From Mucidula mucida (taxonomy: Eukaryota; Basidiomycota; Agaricomycetes; Agaricales; Physalacriaceae), in contig JADNYV010000481.1 of the NCBI GenBank assembly GCA_015501055.1, positions 1 through 25,798 on the forward strand: a DNA stretch of 25,798 bases, written 5' to 3'. The notes below the pieces were generated by a model that saw nothing but the letters and a program-made list of their open reading frames with translations, was not told where the DNA came from and searched no databases. Below, piece after piece: positions 1-11,423 of this stretch; positions within the stretch are counted from its first letter, which is position 1; each line of letters opens with the position of its first letter. The position numbers and the translations under genes are program-made.

Positions 1-948
1 TAAGTCGGTTTGGGGGGCGTGTAGGGAAAGCAAACATACCTACTCCACAAGCCGCTTGTTCATTAGTCGGCTATGATGGAATCAGTCAGAAAAACACTCT
101 CCTGATGCTTGTAGCCGACTGGCGGAAAAGTTAGACAACGGAAGCCGCTGCACACAGAGAGAGATGGACGACCGAATGTAGTTCAGTACTAAGCTTCACC
201 AGCCGAGAAATGAAAGATTTCGAGCAGCGCAAGAAGCAACGAAAGCCGTTGTTTAGTGAGCTCAAACGATGATACGACGTCTGACCAAGCCATCTACGAA
301 GAAGCCACTAAGCCACTGGAGAGTACTGGCGTACAACTATCCCGGATCGGTTTCTATTCTGGGAACTGAGGCTTGTCAAGAGAAAATAGCCAACGAGCAA
401 AAACTGTTTGTCCCCCGGCAAGCACAAAGCTGAGGACGACGAAAGCCATTACAAGAAAATATCACGCAAATCCTACCGAGTCTAAAGCCGCTGAGCTATT
501 ACAGAGCGGAAATAGGTCGATGCAAGGATGTTGGCTCGGCGGACGGATCTGAAGAGGGTGCCAAGAGGCGTGAGAGCGCACCTCCTATCCAGCATGATCA
601 AGGTCGGACCGGATTCGAAGACTGCCTCAGTCTGCCTGGCAAATGCCAAGCTCTTGTGTACCATATAGACGTTCATGTTTATATACAATCGTTTTAAACG
701 TCGGCCAGTGGAATGTCATGGTGTAGTTGACGTGGACGTGGACGTCAAGTTGGAAAGCGTCAACGATAAGGTCGGAGGCAAACCCTAAGGCCCGGGGTTA
801 GGGCTTATCCACAAGCGCGCTAGGCACGTGATCGCTTCTCGTCTTTTCTTTCGACCACATCGTCCGACGTCCTCCCTTTGGTGTACAATGTATTGGCGCT
901 TCCTTCTCCCTTCCAAGCGCGACTATTCTCACGTATTCATATTTGCAG
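1..948. other. No gene recognised
   Basis: Only short open frames occur here, and none carries a family motif, signal peptide or convincing exon chain. A 9-bp inverted repeat (AGTCGGCTA at 65-73, TAGCCGACT at 112-120) could form a small stem, but nothing connects it to a function. A short GTGGAC-type repetition lies near 730-750. The stretch may carry the promoter or lost 5' exons of the relic that starts near 949. Confidence 0.5.
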
Positions 949-1715
949 CAGAAATCTTTTCGCCCTCCAATTTGCAAAGCGCCTCCCGTTTGTGACCCGA
1001 ATGAGTTTGCATTCAACAAGCACGGCCTCCAAGTTCGTATTCTGGAAATTGGAAATATGACGCTTCCAGCCCCTTATGATCCGCTGCCCTCGTCCGAGCT
1101 GGTTCACCTCCCACCCTGAATTTCAAATCAGGCGATGCGCTCGCCGAATTGACCGAATCCGGTCATTTTATGCGCCTGCTTTAAAGTTCGGTAAGTATAC
1201 CCATGAACTCCAAGTGAAACCGACCCCAGGAAACGGCGGGAGGAGGTCGAGGAGGCATACTCGCTATATTGGAAATCGTATTTTGTAGGTCCCTTTTTTC
1301 CGCACACAATTCGCGTATTTATTATTCAGATCAATGTAAACAGTGGCGACCTTGTTCCTCTTCCGGAACTCGATGTGGCGTGTCTCACTCTCTCAGTGTG
1401 TTCTTTCTTCTGGAGATACCTCTGCCTGCGATGAAATACGCGACCCCTTGAAATCCTCGGCTACGCTGGCCAGAGGATTCCGTGCCGGCGTTCTGGACTG
1501 GGTGGGGAATATCACGTTGTTCGAGCCCCGCATCTCAAGCTATCTCAGGCTGATATAGCCGGTTCGCTTAAAGTCCATCGACGTGGTCTATGGTTTAGTA
1601 TGAATGGAAGAGGCTAAATGCGATTGCTACCAAGGTCGCACGCGACCGGTACCCCGACGGATTGTACGCGCAGTGGCGTCTCCACACTAAATGCAATGAA
1701 TTTGGGCGCAATTGA
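949..1715 (+). pseudogene. Frame-broken relic of an unidentified protein-coding gene
   Basis: Successive coding-like blocks follow one another on + but in changing frames. Block 949-1116 includes NKHGLQVRILEIGNM and PYDPLPSSELVHLPP, then meets TGA at 1117. Block 1116-1181 in the next frame includes LNFKSGDALAELTESGHFM and ends at TAA. Block 1181-1245 has KFGKYTHELQVKPTPGNGG. Block 1330-1390 has SGDLVPLPELDVACL. Block about 1405-1557 has DPLKSSATLARGF and LDWVGNITLFEPRISSYL. A further block at 1591-1713 has ARDRYPDGLYAQWRLHTK. A block at 1926-2029 (GRVPSCIGIFDPHHNFNAHP) may also belong. Good GT/AG sites (for example GTAAGTAT at 1191) explain some breaks, but no splice site can explain the shift at 1116-1119. 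I read this as a decayed gene, or less likely a poorly sequenced one. I do not recognise the family. Confidence 0.45.
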
Positions 1716-2199
1716 TGCCGGGCCAGATGGATTCTCAGGAGCGTGCGAGAGGGTTCAAAATCACAGTGATACCGTGTACGCGCGCGCCATCTCCTCGTTC
1801 ATTTTGCGACTCAAGTGAATGACACAATCCCGTTCCTCCGTCTTTCTAGCTGTGACCTGACCCTCTCCCTTTTCCAGAACCCAAAGTAACGATTGGCGGT
1901 TTACTTCACTCCCCCCTTCTCTTCATCAGTGCTGGTTCGACCGATTACCGAAGGACGAGTGCCATCGTGCATTGGCATCTTTGATCCACATCATAATTTC
2001 AACGCTCATCCCAACTTGTATGAATCAAGTATGTGCGTGTGGTTCCTTATCATCAATCTCCAGCCCTCAGTGCGAGTCCGTGTCTGTTGGTCAACCCGAC
2101 ATTATTTTGAAAGGACAATTGGGACACGTCGATGACGACGTTGGCAGGAGTGCATCGAGCGCTATTTTGATAACCATACTAATCCCATTACTTTGACTT

Positions 2200-5100
2200 T
2201 CTCATTCTCGCCCATATGCATCTCATCTCATCTTACGTTGCGAATCCGCCCATCACGCGCAGGCCCACTCAGTACTGGGGGGTGAATCCCTGAAACTCGG
2301 AAGCTACAGACCATACCACACGTCAAAGAATGGTGGGGCATCGGCACCAGTAAGACGCTATCTCTCCCACGATTTCTTCCGCTGTTCTCATCACACCATC
2401 CAAACCTAAACGCAGACTTAGATTTGAGGAACATTCGCACGCCACCACGAAGAAGAAAGATCGACCAACACACCGGGCCCCAATCAACGTCTTGCAAATC
2501 GTTGGTACCATCCTGCAGCGAAATCGCGACGCAACTGGGGGCTGGGAGCACTCGATCATGTTTTAATGAAATCACCACAAGTATTGATGGCGGGGGCGGT
2601 GGAGTACCTGATTTTCCGCGAACAGACAAGTTTGACAGCTCCCTCGGACGCGGATAGTAAGTATATTTGGTCATGCGCATGCTCGTTATGGTGGTCGTCA
2701 TTTCGTATTCCCTTTATGCACCCCAATTCGCCACTCTGAGTGCCTACGCTTCGAGCGAGCATAGCGGATCTTCGTGTGTAATGGCATGTCGAACGGAAAG
2801 GCTCGAGTTAGATAGGGCAAGTAGGTAGGACGACCAGGTGGATATGTAACGGCTAGCGAGCTGACAGTTTTGACAGGCTGTCTTCGGCTCCCGCCTCCGA
2901 AGTCCAGTCTTGCTTGGCTCTTGACCCTTGGGAATTTGACAGTTCTATGTGCGAGGCTCGTCGTGCTGACGAGGCATTGAGGTAGTAATGAGTGCGCCGC
3001 GGGCTGACTCTCGACTCCCCGACGGTTGCTTTTTAAAACTTTATTGGCAGGCAGAATTGCTACTAGACGTTTCTGTTGTTGCTCGCAGCAACGCAAATCC
3101 TCAGACCGCCGAGATGGTGGTAATCGTCTCTACAGCGAGCGGTATTGGCTCGCCTGACAGGTGAGCGAAGATGAATGTGCTACTCTGAGCCTACCTATGC
3201 GAGAAGAACTCTGTGCGTTCCAGTCGGGCCCGGCTCCCACTACTACACCGAACCTTCAGTGCTCTTACGATTCCAAGTAAAGCTCCATTTGGCCCTACTA
3301 CCAGTGATGTGTGCGCCTTCCTGTGTTTTTTTTGTCAACTCCAGGTGGTGTGTTGACAACGGTGCCAGTATAGGTGGCAGGTCGGAGTCAAGAAGAGTGT
3401 CAGTCTCGCTGAACCCTGGACAGTTTGCGTTCGATATTGGCATAATTCCGAATGTAGTAGGCAGTTTCGGAGAGTTGCGTGCCCAAGATCCGTCTAGGTA
3501 GAGGCTTAGCGCGCCTGCGCCACCTTCTTGGCTTACTCTTCTCAACAGGGATGTGCGTAAATCCAAAAGTGCCGGTCATTTTGAGACTAGTCTGGTTTCG
3601 CACAACCGTCCCTCTATATTTTTGCCGTGCAGGTGTAACGGTTCGTGAAACTCTGTACCACTATTGAATGTTGATTAAGACGAGTGAAGACAGATCTTCT
3701 CCCGACGCAAAGACGTCCAGTGTTAATTCATGTACATCATCGATCTGGCATACACACAGAGGGAACCACCAGGCTATCTCTGCCAGCGTCATGTGGAGCT
3801 TCAGTGGGAATTGCTATGAGAGGAGGGGCGTATCGGACGAACTGATAACATTCTCCGTCTGTTCCTGGTATGAACGAGCCATCTCAACAAGCGGGAGAGG
3901 CTCATGAGAATAAATCGGTACGGCCCAACTCTACATACCTTCGCATCACCTCTCTCTGACTTCTTGACATGTATCGGAGAATGTATATGGATAAACCGCA
4001 ATGCCTTAACGGTACTATGCCCTCGGACTATGGCGGGGAAGAAGTGAGCTCCGCCGTGGACTGCTTGTTTAGTGTTTATGAACCACCTACAGCGGGACTA
4101 GATTTAAATTCGGTTCTTACCCTTCTGAGTTCGCCGCTGCGCGAAAATGAAAGAAAGGATCAGCGTGAGGCTTGAGTGCAAGGTCCTCGCCACATTGCGG
4201 CGGATGCGTGTCGGTTCTCCCGAACTGACGGACGCCGAAGGATTCGGACATGAATTCGAAGCGTCCGTGTCACTGATGAGTGACAGCGCCGGTGAGTTCG
4301 ATTTGGGCTGCCATGGGGGGGGGTTCATTTCGTCTTCGACTCAATATGCCATGGTATGTGAGTGACGTGAGTGCTAAGTATTCACTCAACGTACTGGCGG
4401 TGCAAGTCAATAAGAGCTAACCCTGCAACATGACAAAGATCAGCATCGAACATTGATTGGTTTCGAGATAGTGTGCCTCTCGCGACTACTATCCATCTTC
4501 TCAGTCTGGCATGTCGATCAGGATTCACGTCGACAGATTGCTTTTGGAGCGAACCTCGCACAGAATCACCTCATCTCTCTACAGGTCATGGGTTTCTCTA
4601 CAGTACGATCTATCTATGTCCCGTAAACTGAGGGCCGAGGGGAGAGAAGACATGTCGACATGCCACTGGCAGGACCCAACTTTACCGCTTGCAAGTAATA
4701 CTCTGTTCGCCGTGATTTTTATCGCTACCCAAGTTCTACGTCATGTTATAGACGGCTCTCCGCCGACACGCCCGCCTTACAACCACGCTCTAGATGTACC
4801 GCCGTCCCAACAAATTAAACTTTGGACTGATGTGGTAGGTCTGTAGCGAGTGTCATTGATATCTTACTGATACTGATGATCATCCGAACCTTCATACTCT
4901 GTTCCACCTCTATTCAGCTTGATCTTTTAGCGACCCTGTAGGACGTGCGAGTACCTGTTTGATGTTCGTGTTAAGCGTAGGAGGATCGATGCCAATCCTC
5001 GAGACTCGACGAGGGTGAACAGGGTGTGTGGGAGTATGGAAGGAGTCCCTCGCGTTCCTTGCTTTGAGCTCTCGTGCTCTAGCTGAAACCCGGGAATAAG

Positions 5101-7368
5101 TACGCGTGGCGTCGCTCAGGTGGGGTCATCCACTGCACTAATGGTTAAACCTCCCTGAACCTCGAGGCAGGGAATTGTTTGAACTCATGATAGACCAAAT
5201 GTACGATTGCTCTACTGAAGCGAATGCTCTAGTCTCGGCGAACGGTTTTGCTTCATTTATCATGTCTGTTACGCCCATTGTTCCGGAGTAAAAACCGCGA
5301 CCGCTTGTGACCGACGACTGTGGTCTAGTATCGGGCTCCTGGGTAGCGACTTGAGAGCTCGTATGGAATCCTTGGCTACCAAGTAGCACGAGGAAAGAAG
5401 TGAGCTTGACCATCCCGATCACGCCCGTGTTGGGACTTGATCTGGACTATCATCTCTCTCTCTAATCTGGCGCTCTCTGATGTCTATGATTTCCGTTACA
5501 GCTTGTCACAATTGAAAAGAATGTGCTAGCCCGACTACTCACCAGTGTGTATCGATGCAGAGCATCACGGACATCCCCTCATGTCACAGAACACAGCTCT
5601 GAAAATCGCTATCTCAAACGGAGTCCTTATTCTACTCCTAAACTCGGCTATTATCTGTGTCGAAATACCCGATTTATTTCTATTTCCTGTATTAACTCCT
5701 CGCCCGTTTGAAGATATGATGCTTCTGCATACTCATGTCATCCCATTCCATGATGCTTTAGGCCCAGACCACGACGAGTGCCAATGCGGAGCTTTCACTG
5801 CCTCCTCATTATCACCTTATTCTGGCCAGGCCAGAATACGAATTGGTAACACGACTTCTACGCGAGGAATGTCCTTTTGAGCGGTGAGATAATCCCTTCA
5901 GGTTTCATGGCGCAGTAACTGACTTCTCTTCGAAACAGCTCTGTGGTTATCATCATGGCCAGTACTTGTATAAACTTCCTTAGGACCACCCGAGGCTTCG
6001 CTATGCTGAATATACTGACAGGCCCTCGCTCCCGGCAGCAGCCAAATAGGTCATGACTGCTAACCGATGGATTACATTGCCGCATGGAATTTTTGGTCTT
6101 TATCTTCCCACCACATAAACTCTGCGAATCCTTGAAGTCTCATGCGCTCCGGGCTCTCCGATTCGTTCAGCGCACAGCAGCGCGACTTGGACTCAGTCTA
6201 CAACCTCCATAGGCTATGGTAATGATTCTGTTCATGTGCAGCTCTCCGATACCCAACTTCAAGACCATGGCGCTTTTTAGCCGATGATTAGTACAGTTCT
6301 TCCGTATTCCATGCCGTTGTTTACGGCGCGCTTCCTGCTCGTAACGCACTGTCCGGTTCGTTGATGGTTCCAAACCGATATCGTAAACCGAAGTCGGCCC
6401 AGTCTTCCGCCACATCTGCATCTACCTTCGGGCTGAACGTTCCGCAAATTATCATCACATAGTATTTTTTGAAGTAGTAACCTCATCGCGGAGATTCACA
6501 TCGTCCTTTGAATAGCATTATCGCACATTACTCGAGCCCAGTCCACTAAGTAGGCTGTCATACCCTCAATTAAACAAGTTTGTGATTTTTTTTTTCTTTC
6601 CCCTACTTCTAGAGGAAGAAGCATACAACAACATGCTTCGCTCAATTAATCACGTCTTGTGTGGTGATTATTCCGAGATTCCGAGCATGTTGGCGGATGA
6701 CCTGAGGGTACTGTACAGCCTTCTTGTTCACTACGGCCGCGGTCGGGATCCCGTTCCGTCTTGACCCTTGTGTGTTACACAGTCGAGGACCAATCTGGAT
6801 TAATGAGAATCCTACGCTCTGGACAAAGTCCCTTTCGTTTTCAATGATGCTTCCCAGGCGACGAGCATATGCTGCTGGAAAGTGTGCTTTAGTCAATGAA
6901 GAGCAGGAAACAAGAATCATCGTCCCACATTGAGTTTGCATGTGGCGTGCAGTACGCCAAAAGCTCTGACATTTGTATTGTTATGGGCCGTAGTATCCGG
7001 ACTGTCACAGTTCGCCGAGACCCTCGAGGTCTCTTTAGAGCGGTTCACGAGCCCGGTTCCTGGTTCGACTAAACACAGGTCGAGTCGTCGGAACAAGGCA
7101 GGAACGAAGAGACAAGATCCCCACAGGGTGGATTCGAGGTTTGGATTTGCTCGTCGGTGCCTTCGATCAGGGCAGAGTGATCGTGCCTGGTTCAGAAAGA
7201 TGCTAATCATCCCGACTCATCTCAAACTCGTCGCGAGTACAACGTTTCTGTACAATGCAAGAGACTTGTGATTGTTAACGATTACTACTAAACTAGGTTG
7301 GTATGCGAGCTTGAGCGAGAAAAAATGCGGTATGAATGAAGATGATGCCAATGCTAATGATAATGATG
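2200..7368. other. Long gene-poor stretch
   Basis: About 5.2 kb without a gene I can support. The longest ORFs (minus strand 2228-2701, 2698-3096 and 3243-3566; plus strand 4511-4846 and 5545-5880) are rich in Arg, Ser and Pro, carry no motif I recognise and do not join well through splice sites. Short coding-like pieces exist, for example 3405-3501 (+, LNPGQFAFDIGIIPNVVGSFG) and 4205-4291 (+, ending at a strong GTGAGT donor), but no exon chain could be built. A low-complexity run of ATGAT/AATG-like units lies at about 7330-7372, at the end of the gene on the opposite strand. No transposase, reverse transcriptase, long terminal repeat or long tandem repeat was seen. Confidence 0.5.
5138..5413 (-). 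CDS. Possible small secreted protein (weak)
   Basis: A 91-codon ORF starts at an ATG at 5413. It begins MVKLTSFLVLLGSQG, which has the shape of a short signal peptide: one Lys, then a hydrophobic core, then small residues. The rest is Ser/Thr-rich with no cysteines and no recognised domain. It sits alone in a gene-poor region with no splice pattern around it, so a chance ORF is the main alternative. I list it only because of the N-terminus. Confidence 0.18.
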   Translation of the reverse strand: MVKLTSFLVLLGSQGFHTSSQVATQEPDTRPQSSVTSGRGFYSGTMGVTDMINEAKPFAETRAFASVEQSYIWSIMSSNNSLPRGSGRFNH

Positions 7369-8259
7369 CTAGAGTGGAGACGATGCTGGGTACGAGTCTA
7401 TGCTGTGTATGATGCCGTATGCGTTCTGAGTCGATGGAGAATTAATGTGTACTGGGAATAACTTGAGTCCCTGATAGAATTTCCGCTAAAAATGGACTTA
7501 CCTTTAATGATGTAGAAGAAGTTGACCCACTTCAATACCGATGAGCGAGGCGTAGATTAGAAGGACAGTGAAGTAAAGATTTTCGCGTTTCATTGACCCG
7601 GCGGATCATGAAGGAATCGAAGTCGAACGGCTTCTGTATTGACGCTTCCAACTCGTCTGGGTCGTCCAATGGATTGGTCCAGGGAGACATGTACCGAGGA
7701 GTGGGTGAAAGGCGCTCACGGTGTCGCGTAGTCTCGGTGGAGCTATCAGAGACTGGGCTGGGATACAACGGCCGAACCCCGTTATTTTTTGTTTCGCGGT
7801 TCCCTTGATGGTTGGGGAACCATCGTTTTGATTTTGGGCGCCGTTACCCGGGATGGTGGTAGGCGGCTTGGGCCACGCGTCGAAGTGAAAATTATCCACT
7901 GATTCGGTGGCATAGTTTTGAGGTGCGGGAGGCGGGGTATATGAAGGACGGCGGAGTGCCGAAAAGTTGCGGGGTGAGAATATGGGAAAGGGATATAGAT
8001 ATGGTTCCGGTTCATTCGCATTCTTCAACGTTGAGCTACGGACTGGACAGCCGTTGTCAGAATGCGGAAATTCGGAAGCCAATGGAGACATTTCGAAGAT
8101 TAGATCTGGCGACATCTGGTCGCGGATGGGGGACAAGTATGGGGAGGAAGAGATTGCATGTTTGCGTCGAGAAGGGATCTCAATTGGTTTTGTAGGCTGG
8201 ATGACACGACGGGCTGAACGGGGCATGTCGCTATAGTGCTGACTGGAGGTGCGATCCAT
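7369..8259 (-). CDS. Hypothetical Ser/Pro-rich protein, four exons
   Basis: The exon model is 8259-7848, 7803-7598, 7529-7502 and 7451-7369, giving 242 aa. The introns (44, 68, 50 nt) have GT/AG ends and keep the frame through phases 1, 0 and 1. The first in-frame ATG is at 8259. The N-terminal two thirds is low-complexity and Pro/Ser-rich (SSSPYLSPIRDQMSPD, RRPSYTPPPAPQNY) and probably disordered. It is followed by an acidic segment (DDPDELEASIQKPFDFDSF) and a short aromatic run RRWVNFFYIIK made by joining exons 2 and 3. The last exon is the least certain: other acceptors inside the intron would give shorter tails. If intron 2 were retained, a hydrophobic stretch (YFTVLLIYASLIGIEVG) would appear in another frame. 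I do not recognise the family. The gene is divergent from the Vip1-like gene, with 1.09 kb between the start codons. Confidence 0.6.
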
Positions 8260-9346
8260 AAAGGCTGTAAAGGCATGAGACACGAAAATTGAGGCGACTT
8301 ATGAGGCGTACGTTGTGGCGAGCGATTCAATGTAAGGTGAAACGCCCGGGTGATAGTCTGTGTGACCTTGGGCAAGATGATGGAGTACGCCAGCGGCCGT
8401 CAGGAAGCGAAGAATTAAGTATGACAGCTTGTACAAGACTTGACGCCGTGTCGAGCTCGGCTCCGGGACTGGTGGAGGTAAATGAGCAGGTCATAAAACG
8501 ATGGGAGAAGAACGCACATATATATATGGCCTCGTGAAGGACACAACGAAGCAGGATGGAGCGCGGCGAGTGGCGTGTAACCCACGAGGAAGTCTGGTAC
8601 GTTCAATACGAGACTTTCAGACGTGTGTGCGAAAGGATCTCGGTATAGACAGAGCAAAACGCTGTTGGAGAGCAAGAAAGAGAATGGTTAGAAGGAAGGG
8701 AAGATTGACGGTCGTCCTGTTCCCGTCAGTAATTAAATACTTCCGTTCTAGGCTAGCCACGTGTAATCCAAGCAATACCTCCCACGTCCGCTTCTATATT
8801 CTTGTTCGGCGAACAATAACGTCTTTCAGCCATTTGCGGCTCAATAACGATTCCAGGATGAGAACAACGGCAAGGAACAAAGCAGAGAACAAAAAAAATG
8901 AAATACCCGATGAGCAACCCTTAACGGCATCCATCCGGCCATCATTGCGCAAATCCTTTTGGCTTTTAACAAAAAGAGGAATAGCCTGAGGGCTTCGCGG
9001 TTCCTACTTTCAGGAAGGAACGCCTTAGTTCCTATTAACTTTGAATTGAAAGCTTCGCCCGCTATTTAACTTTAGTAGAGGCGCGTTCTTACGCGTAAAA
9101 AGGTCCAGCCGAACCGCTATCGACTAGCATTGAAACGACATTTTCCAACACCCCTACGCGTATTCATCTACTTTGACACCTAGTTCGGCCGAGACCAACC
9201 TTCAACGAATCCCGAAGTATTCCAAGACTAACCATGAAAATTCACCTGCAAATGACCCACTCGTGACGTCACCCGTTCTCTTAAAGGCGCAGTTCCGACG
9301 CCAATTGGGCTTCGCCATTACCATCACCACCAACACCATATTTTCC
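8260..9346. promoter_or_regulatory. Divergent intergenic region between the Ser/Pro-rich gene and the RRM gene
   Basis: This 1.09-kb stretch separates two start codons that point outward, so it must hold both promoters. A CCAAT pentamer at 9301-9305 lies 42 bp before the RRM gene ATG. An AT repeat (ATATATAT) is near 8518-8526. The ORF at 8501-8989 is Arg-rich and motif-free and is probably chance. Confidence 0.4.
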
Positions 9347-10436
9347 ATGTCTGCGCATACTGTTAACGTCAGTTCTCATCTCGGTCTTCTCACAGTTCCC
9401 TGACAGCTACGTACAGGTCTCGGGCATTGCCCCAAGCACCACCCAGCAAAGTCTCCATGACTTCTTTACGTACGTCGCGTGTACCCTTATCGATGACTTT
9501 TTTGACTCAACTTGACAAGGTTTTGTGGAACGTGAGTACGCATGGTCTGCTCCATTCCTGGCGCTAATGCTTTTCATAGGATAACCTCCGTAGATTACAA
9601 GGAATCGGACAAGTCTGCTGTCATTCATTTCGAGAAACCCTCTGCCGCAAAGACGGCGCTCATGGTGCGAGGCTTCTTGCTTTGCATATGTCATCCGTTG
9701 CTCAAAGCCCATAGCTTAACGGTGGAACCTTAGACGGATCTACCCTCACAGTGTCATCGGACGTGGCTCATGCTGATGAAGAACACGTCGAAGGCAAGGA
9801 AGGCATTGATCAGTCAGACAAACCGCGCGCTGGCAGTATGTGTTCCTCCCATTTTATCCCACAAGTGACGATCTCTTATCGTCTCCATCTATTAGTTGCT
9901 GCCGAATATCTTGCTAAAGGCTATCAACTCTCCGACCAGATCCTTCAGCGTGCAATTGAAATCGACAGTGCGTCACTTTTGCCTCGTCCATGCACCCATT
10001 TTAATAGTATCGGTTTTCTAACGCGTATAGATAAGCAGGGCATCTCACAACGCTTCCTGTCCTACTTCCATTCATTTGATACGACCGTTGGGGCACGTAC
10101 TCTGGGCGCCGATCAGACCATTTCCGGCAAAGTTCAACAAACCGTTTCTGCCGCAGCAGAAAGGGCGAAGGGTGTCGACGCGGAAAAGGGATACTCCAAG
10201 ACCGCCGGCGAGGTCAGTCAACTCATGGTTCCGGGTCAACCAACTCAAGATTCTGTTAGTACTATTCCAAAGCGTTGTCCTCGCCTTTCGGGCAGAAGGT
10301 CAAGATGTTCTACACCGACACATCGAAGCAAGTACTCGATATCCATGAAGAGGCACGTCGTATCGCTGCGGACAAGAAGGCGACCACGCCACCCTCTGCG
10401 GAACCCGCTCAAGCTGCCCCAGCTTCTACTGCATGA
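9347..10436 (+). CDS. Vip1-like RRM protein, eight exons
   Basis: The exons are 9347-9367, 9417-9469, 9520-9531, 9580-9664, 9715-9835, 9896-9967, 10031-10212 and 10260-10436, giving 240 aa. All seven introns (47-63 nt) have GT/AG ends and keep the frame. The N-terminus (MSAHTVNVSGIAP, then SLHDFFTFCG) starts an RRM of about 75 residues that continues through ITSVDYKESDKSAVIHFEKP and GTLDGSTLTV. The middle (AAEYLAKGYQLSDQILQRAIEID, about residues 98-121) and the Ala-rich C-terminus match the layout I know from the fission yeast Vip1 family of predicted RNA-binding proteins. RNP1 is degenerate (AVIHF), so RNA binding is inferred from the fold. Exon 3 is only 12 nt. The family usually has Lys after FCG; here the exon 3/4 junction encodes Thr. 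The role is probably RNA-associated and the precise function is unknown. Confidence 0.85.
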
Positions 10437-11118
10437 ATGTTGAAGGACTAACGATAAGATTCATGTGTCATGTATCATACTGTATACCGAATTGTATTGT
10501 TTTTATTCTTTATCGATTTTCAGTCATTGCCTCCGACTCTTGTGCGGAGAGTCTGATGCTCGTCAGGCCGTGCTTTGAGAATGATTGTCGAACTGCACAC
10601 ATATTAACCAATCATTGACGCAGAAAAGTCTGATTCAACGTACCTACAAATGTTTGTGCGTCCAGGACTATTCTATTCGCATGAAGGATTGAATATAAAA
10701 CGCCGCACGCGATGAGAATACTGACAATCTTGCCGACGTCCGCATCTATGACAGATTACCGCCTATGCACGACAGTAGACAGCGCAGAGCCCGACCACAA
10801 TAATGCCTGAATAGTGGTGTCCGTTCTGTAATCTGTTGGTACATCGAATAACGCTGGCTTCCTTGCGCGATACCCAACGTCACTTCTATGATCGTGTAAA
10901 CCTGTCCGGTATGGCGTCGTCGTTCCAAGTGTACTTGGGGATGTGGTGATTTGAGCGCGTAATTCATCGTCGGAAAGTACTTACGCCAATTCGACGGGGT
11001 TGGCTTACTGATGACCCTAAATGAAATATCAGCTAGAGGTATCTGGCAGACAGTCCTCCACTCAAAACTCTCTGTCAATCATCTTGAATGTTCCCAGCAC
11101 GATGAGCAAGGGAGTGTC
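10437..11118. other. Intergenic region downstream of the RRM gene, no gene recognised
   Basis: This is convergent intergenic space between the RRM gene and the GDSL gene. It holds an open frame on - (10746-11078, containing HTGQVYTIIEVTLGIAQGSQ) that looks somewhat coding-like but has no recognised domain and no clear splice partners. It could be the downstream end of the decayed TAF4-like stretch at 11119-11331. Confidence 0.4.
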
Positions 11119-11331
11119 TATCTATACAATAGGTTTTCTAAACGACGTCGGCGAACTGACGAGGAATTCACTGACATACTTCGTTATGATCCTGAAAATG
11201 AGAGCTAGATCCTCACGGCTGTACACATTGCAACGATTTGAAGAACTGACGTGCCATGTCTTGTATAGATCATAATGAAGAAGTTTTTTGAGCGAATGGT
11301 CTAGAAGGTCAATCATGTCCCCATGTTGCAT
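11119..11331 (-). pseudogene. Decayed stretch related to the TAF4-like relic at 13.4 kb
   Basis: A 36-bp segment (11219-11254) matches 13409-13444 at 30 of 36 positions in the same orientation. A second segment (11262-11283) matches 13461-13482 at 18 of 22. The 36-bp segment on the minus strand looks like the 3' end of an intron (GTCAGTT...GTACAG). After it the two copies diverge, though CAGGATC..ATAAC is shared. The reading frame here (LYKTWHVSSSNRCNVYSRED) shows no intact TAF4 domain. I interpret it as an older, shortened paralogous copy. It lies between the 3' ends of the RRM and GDSL genes. Confidence 0.35.
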
Positions 11332-11423
11332 GTCTACACATCAAAATCGGCGAATTTGATGCGTAGAACACTCTCCAATAAGTTAAGGTGCGTAGTTGCA
11401 AGACAACTACGACCCAAGTAGAC

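Noticed and set aside
65..120. 9-bp inverted repeat
   Set aside because: Too short and isolated to be called a transposon end or terminator.
1468..1535. Possible tRNA-like A-box and B-box (TGGCCAGAGG and GTTCGAGCCCC)
   Set aside because: The flanking bases do not form a T stem or acceptor stem, and the segment lies in a coding-like frame.
2228..2701. 157-codon minus-strand ORF
   Set aside because: Rich in Arg/Ser/Pro, contains a poly-Pro run and no motif, and has no convincing splice partners; treated as chance.
8501..8989. 162-codon plus-strand ORF
   Set aside because: Arg/Lys-rich with no domain, located in a divergent promoter region.
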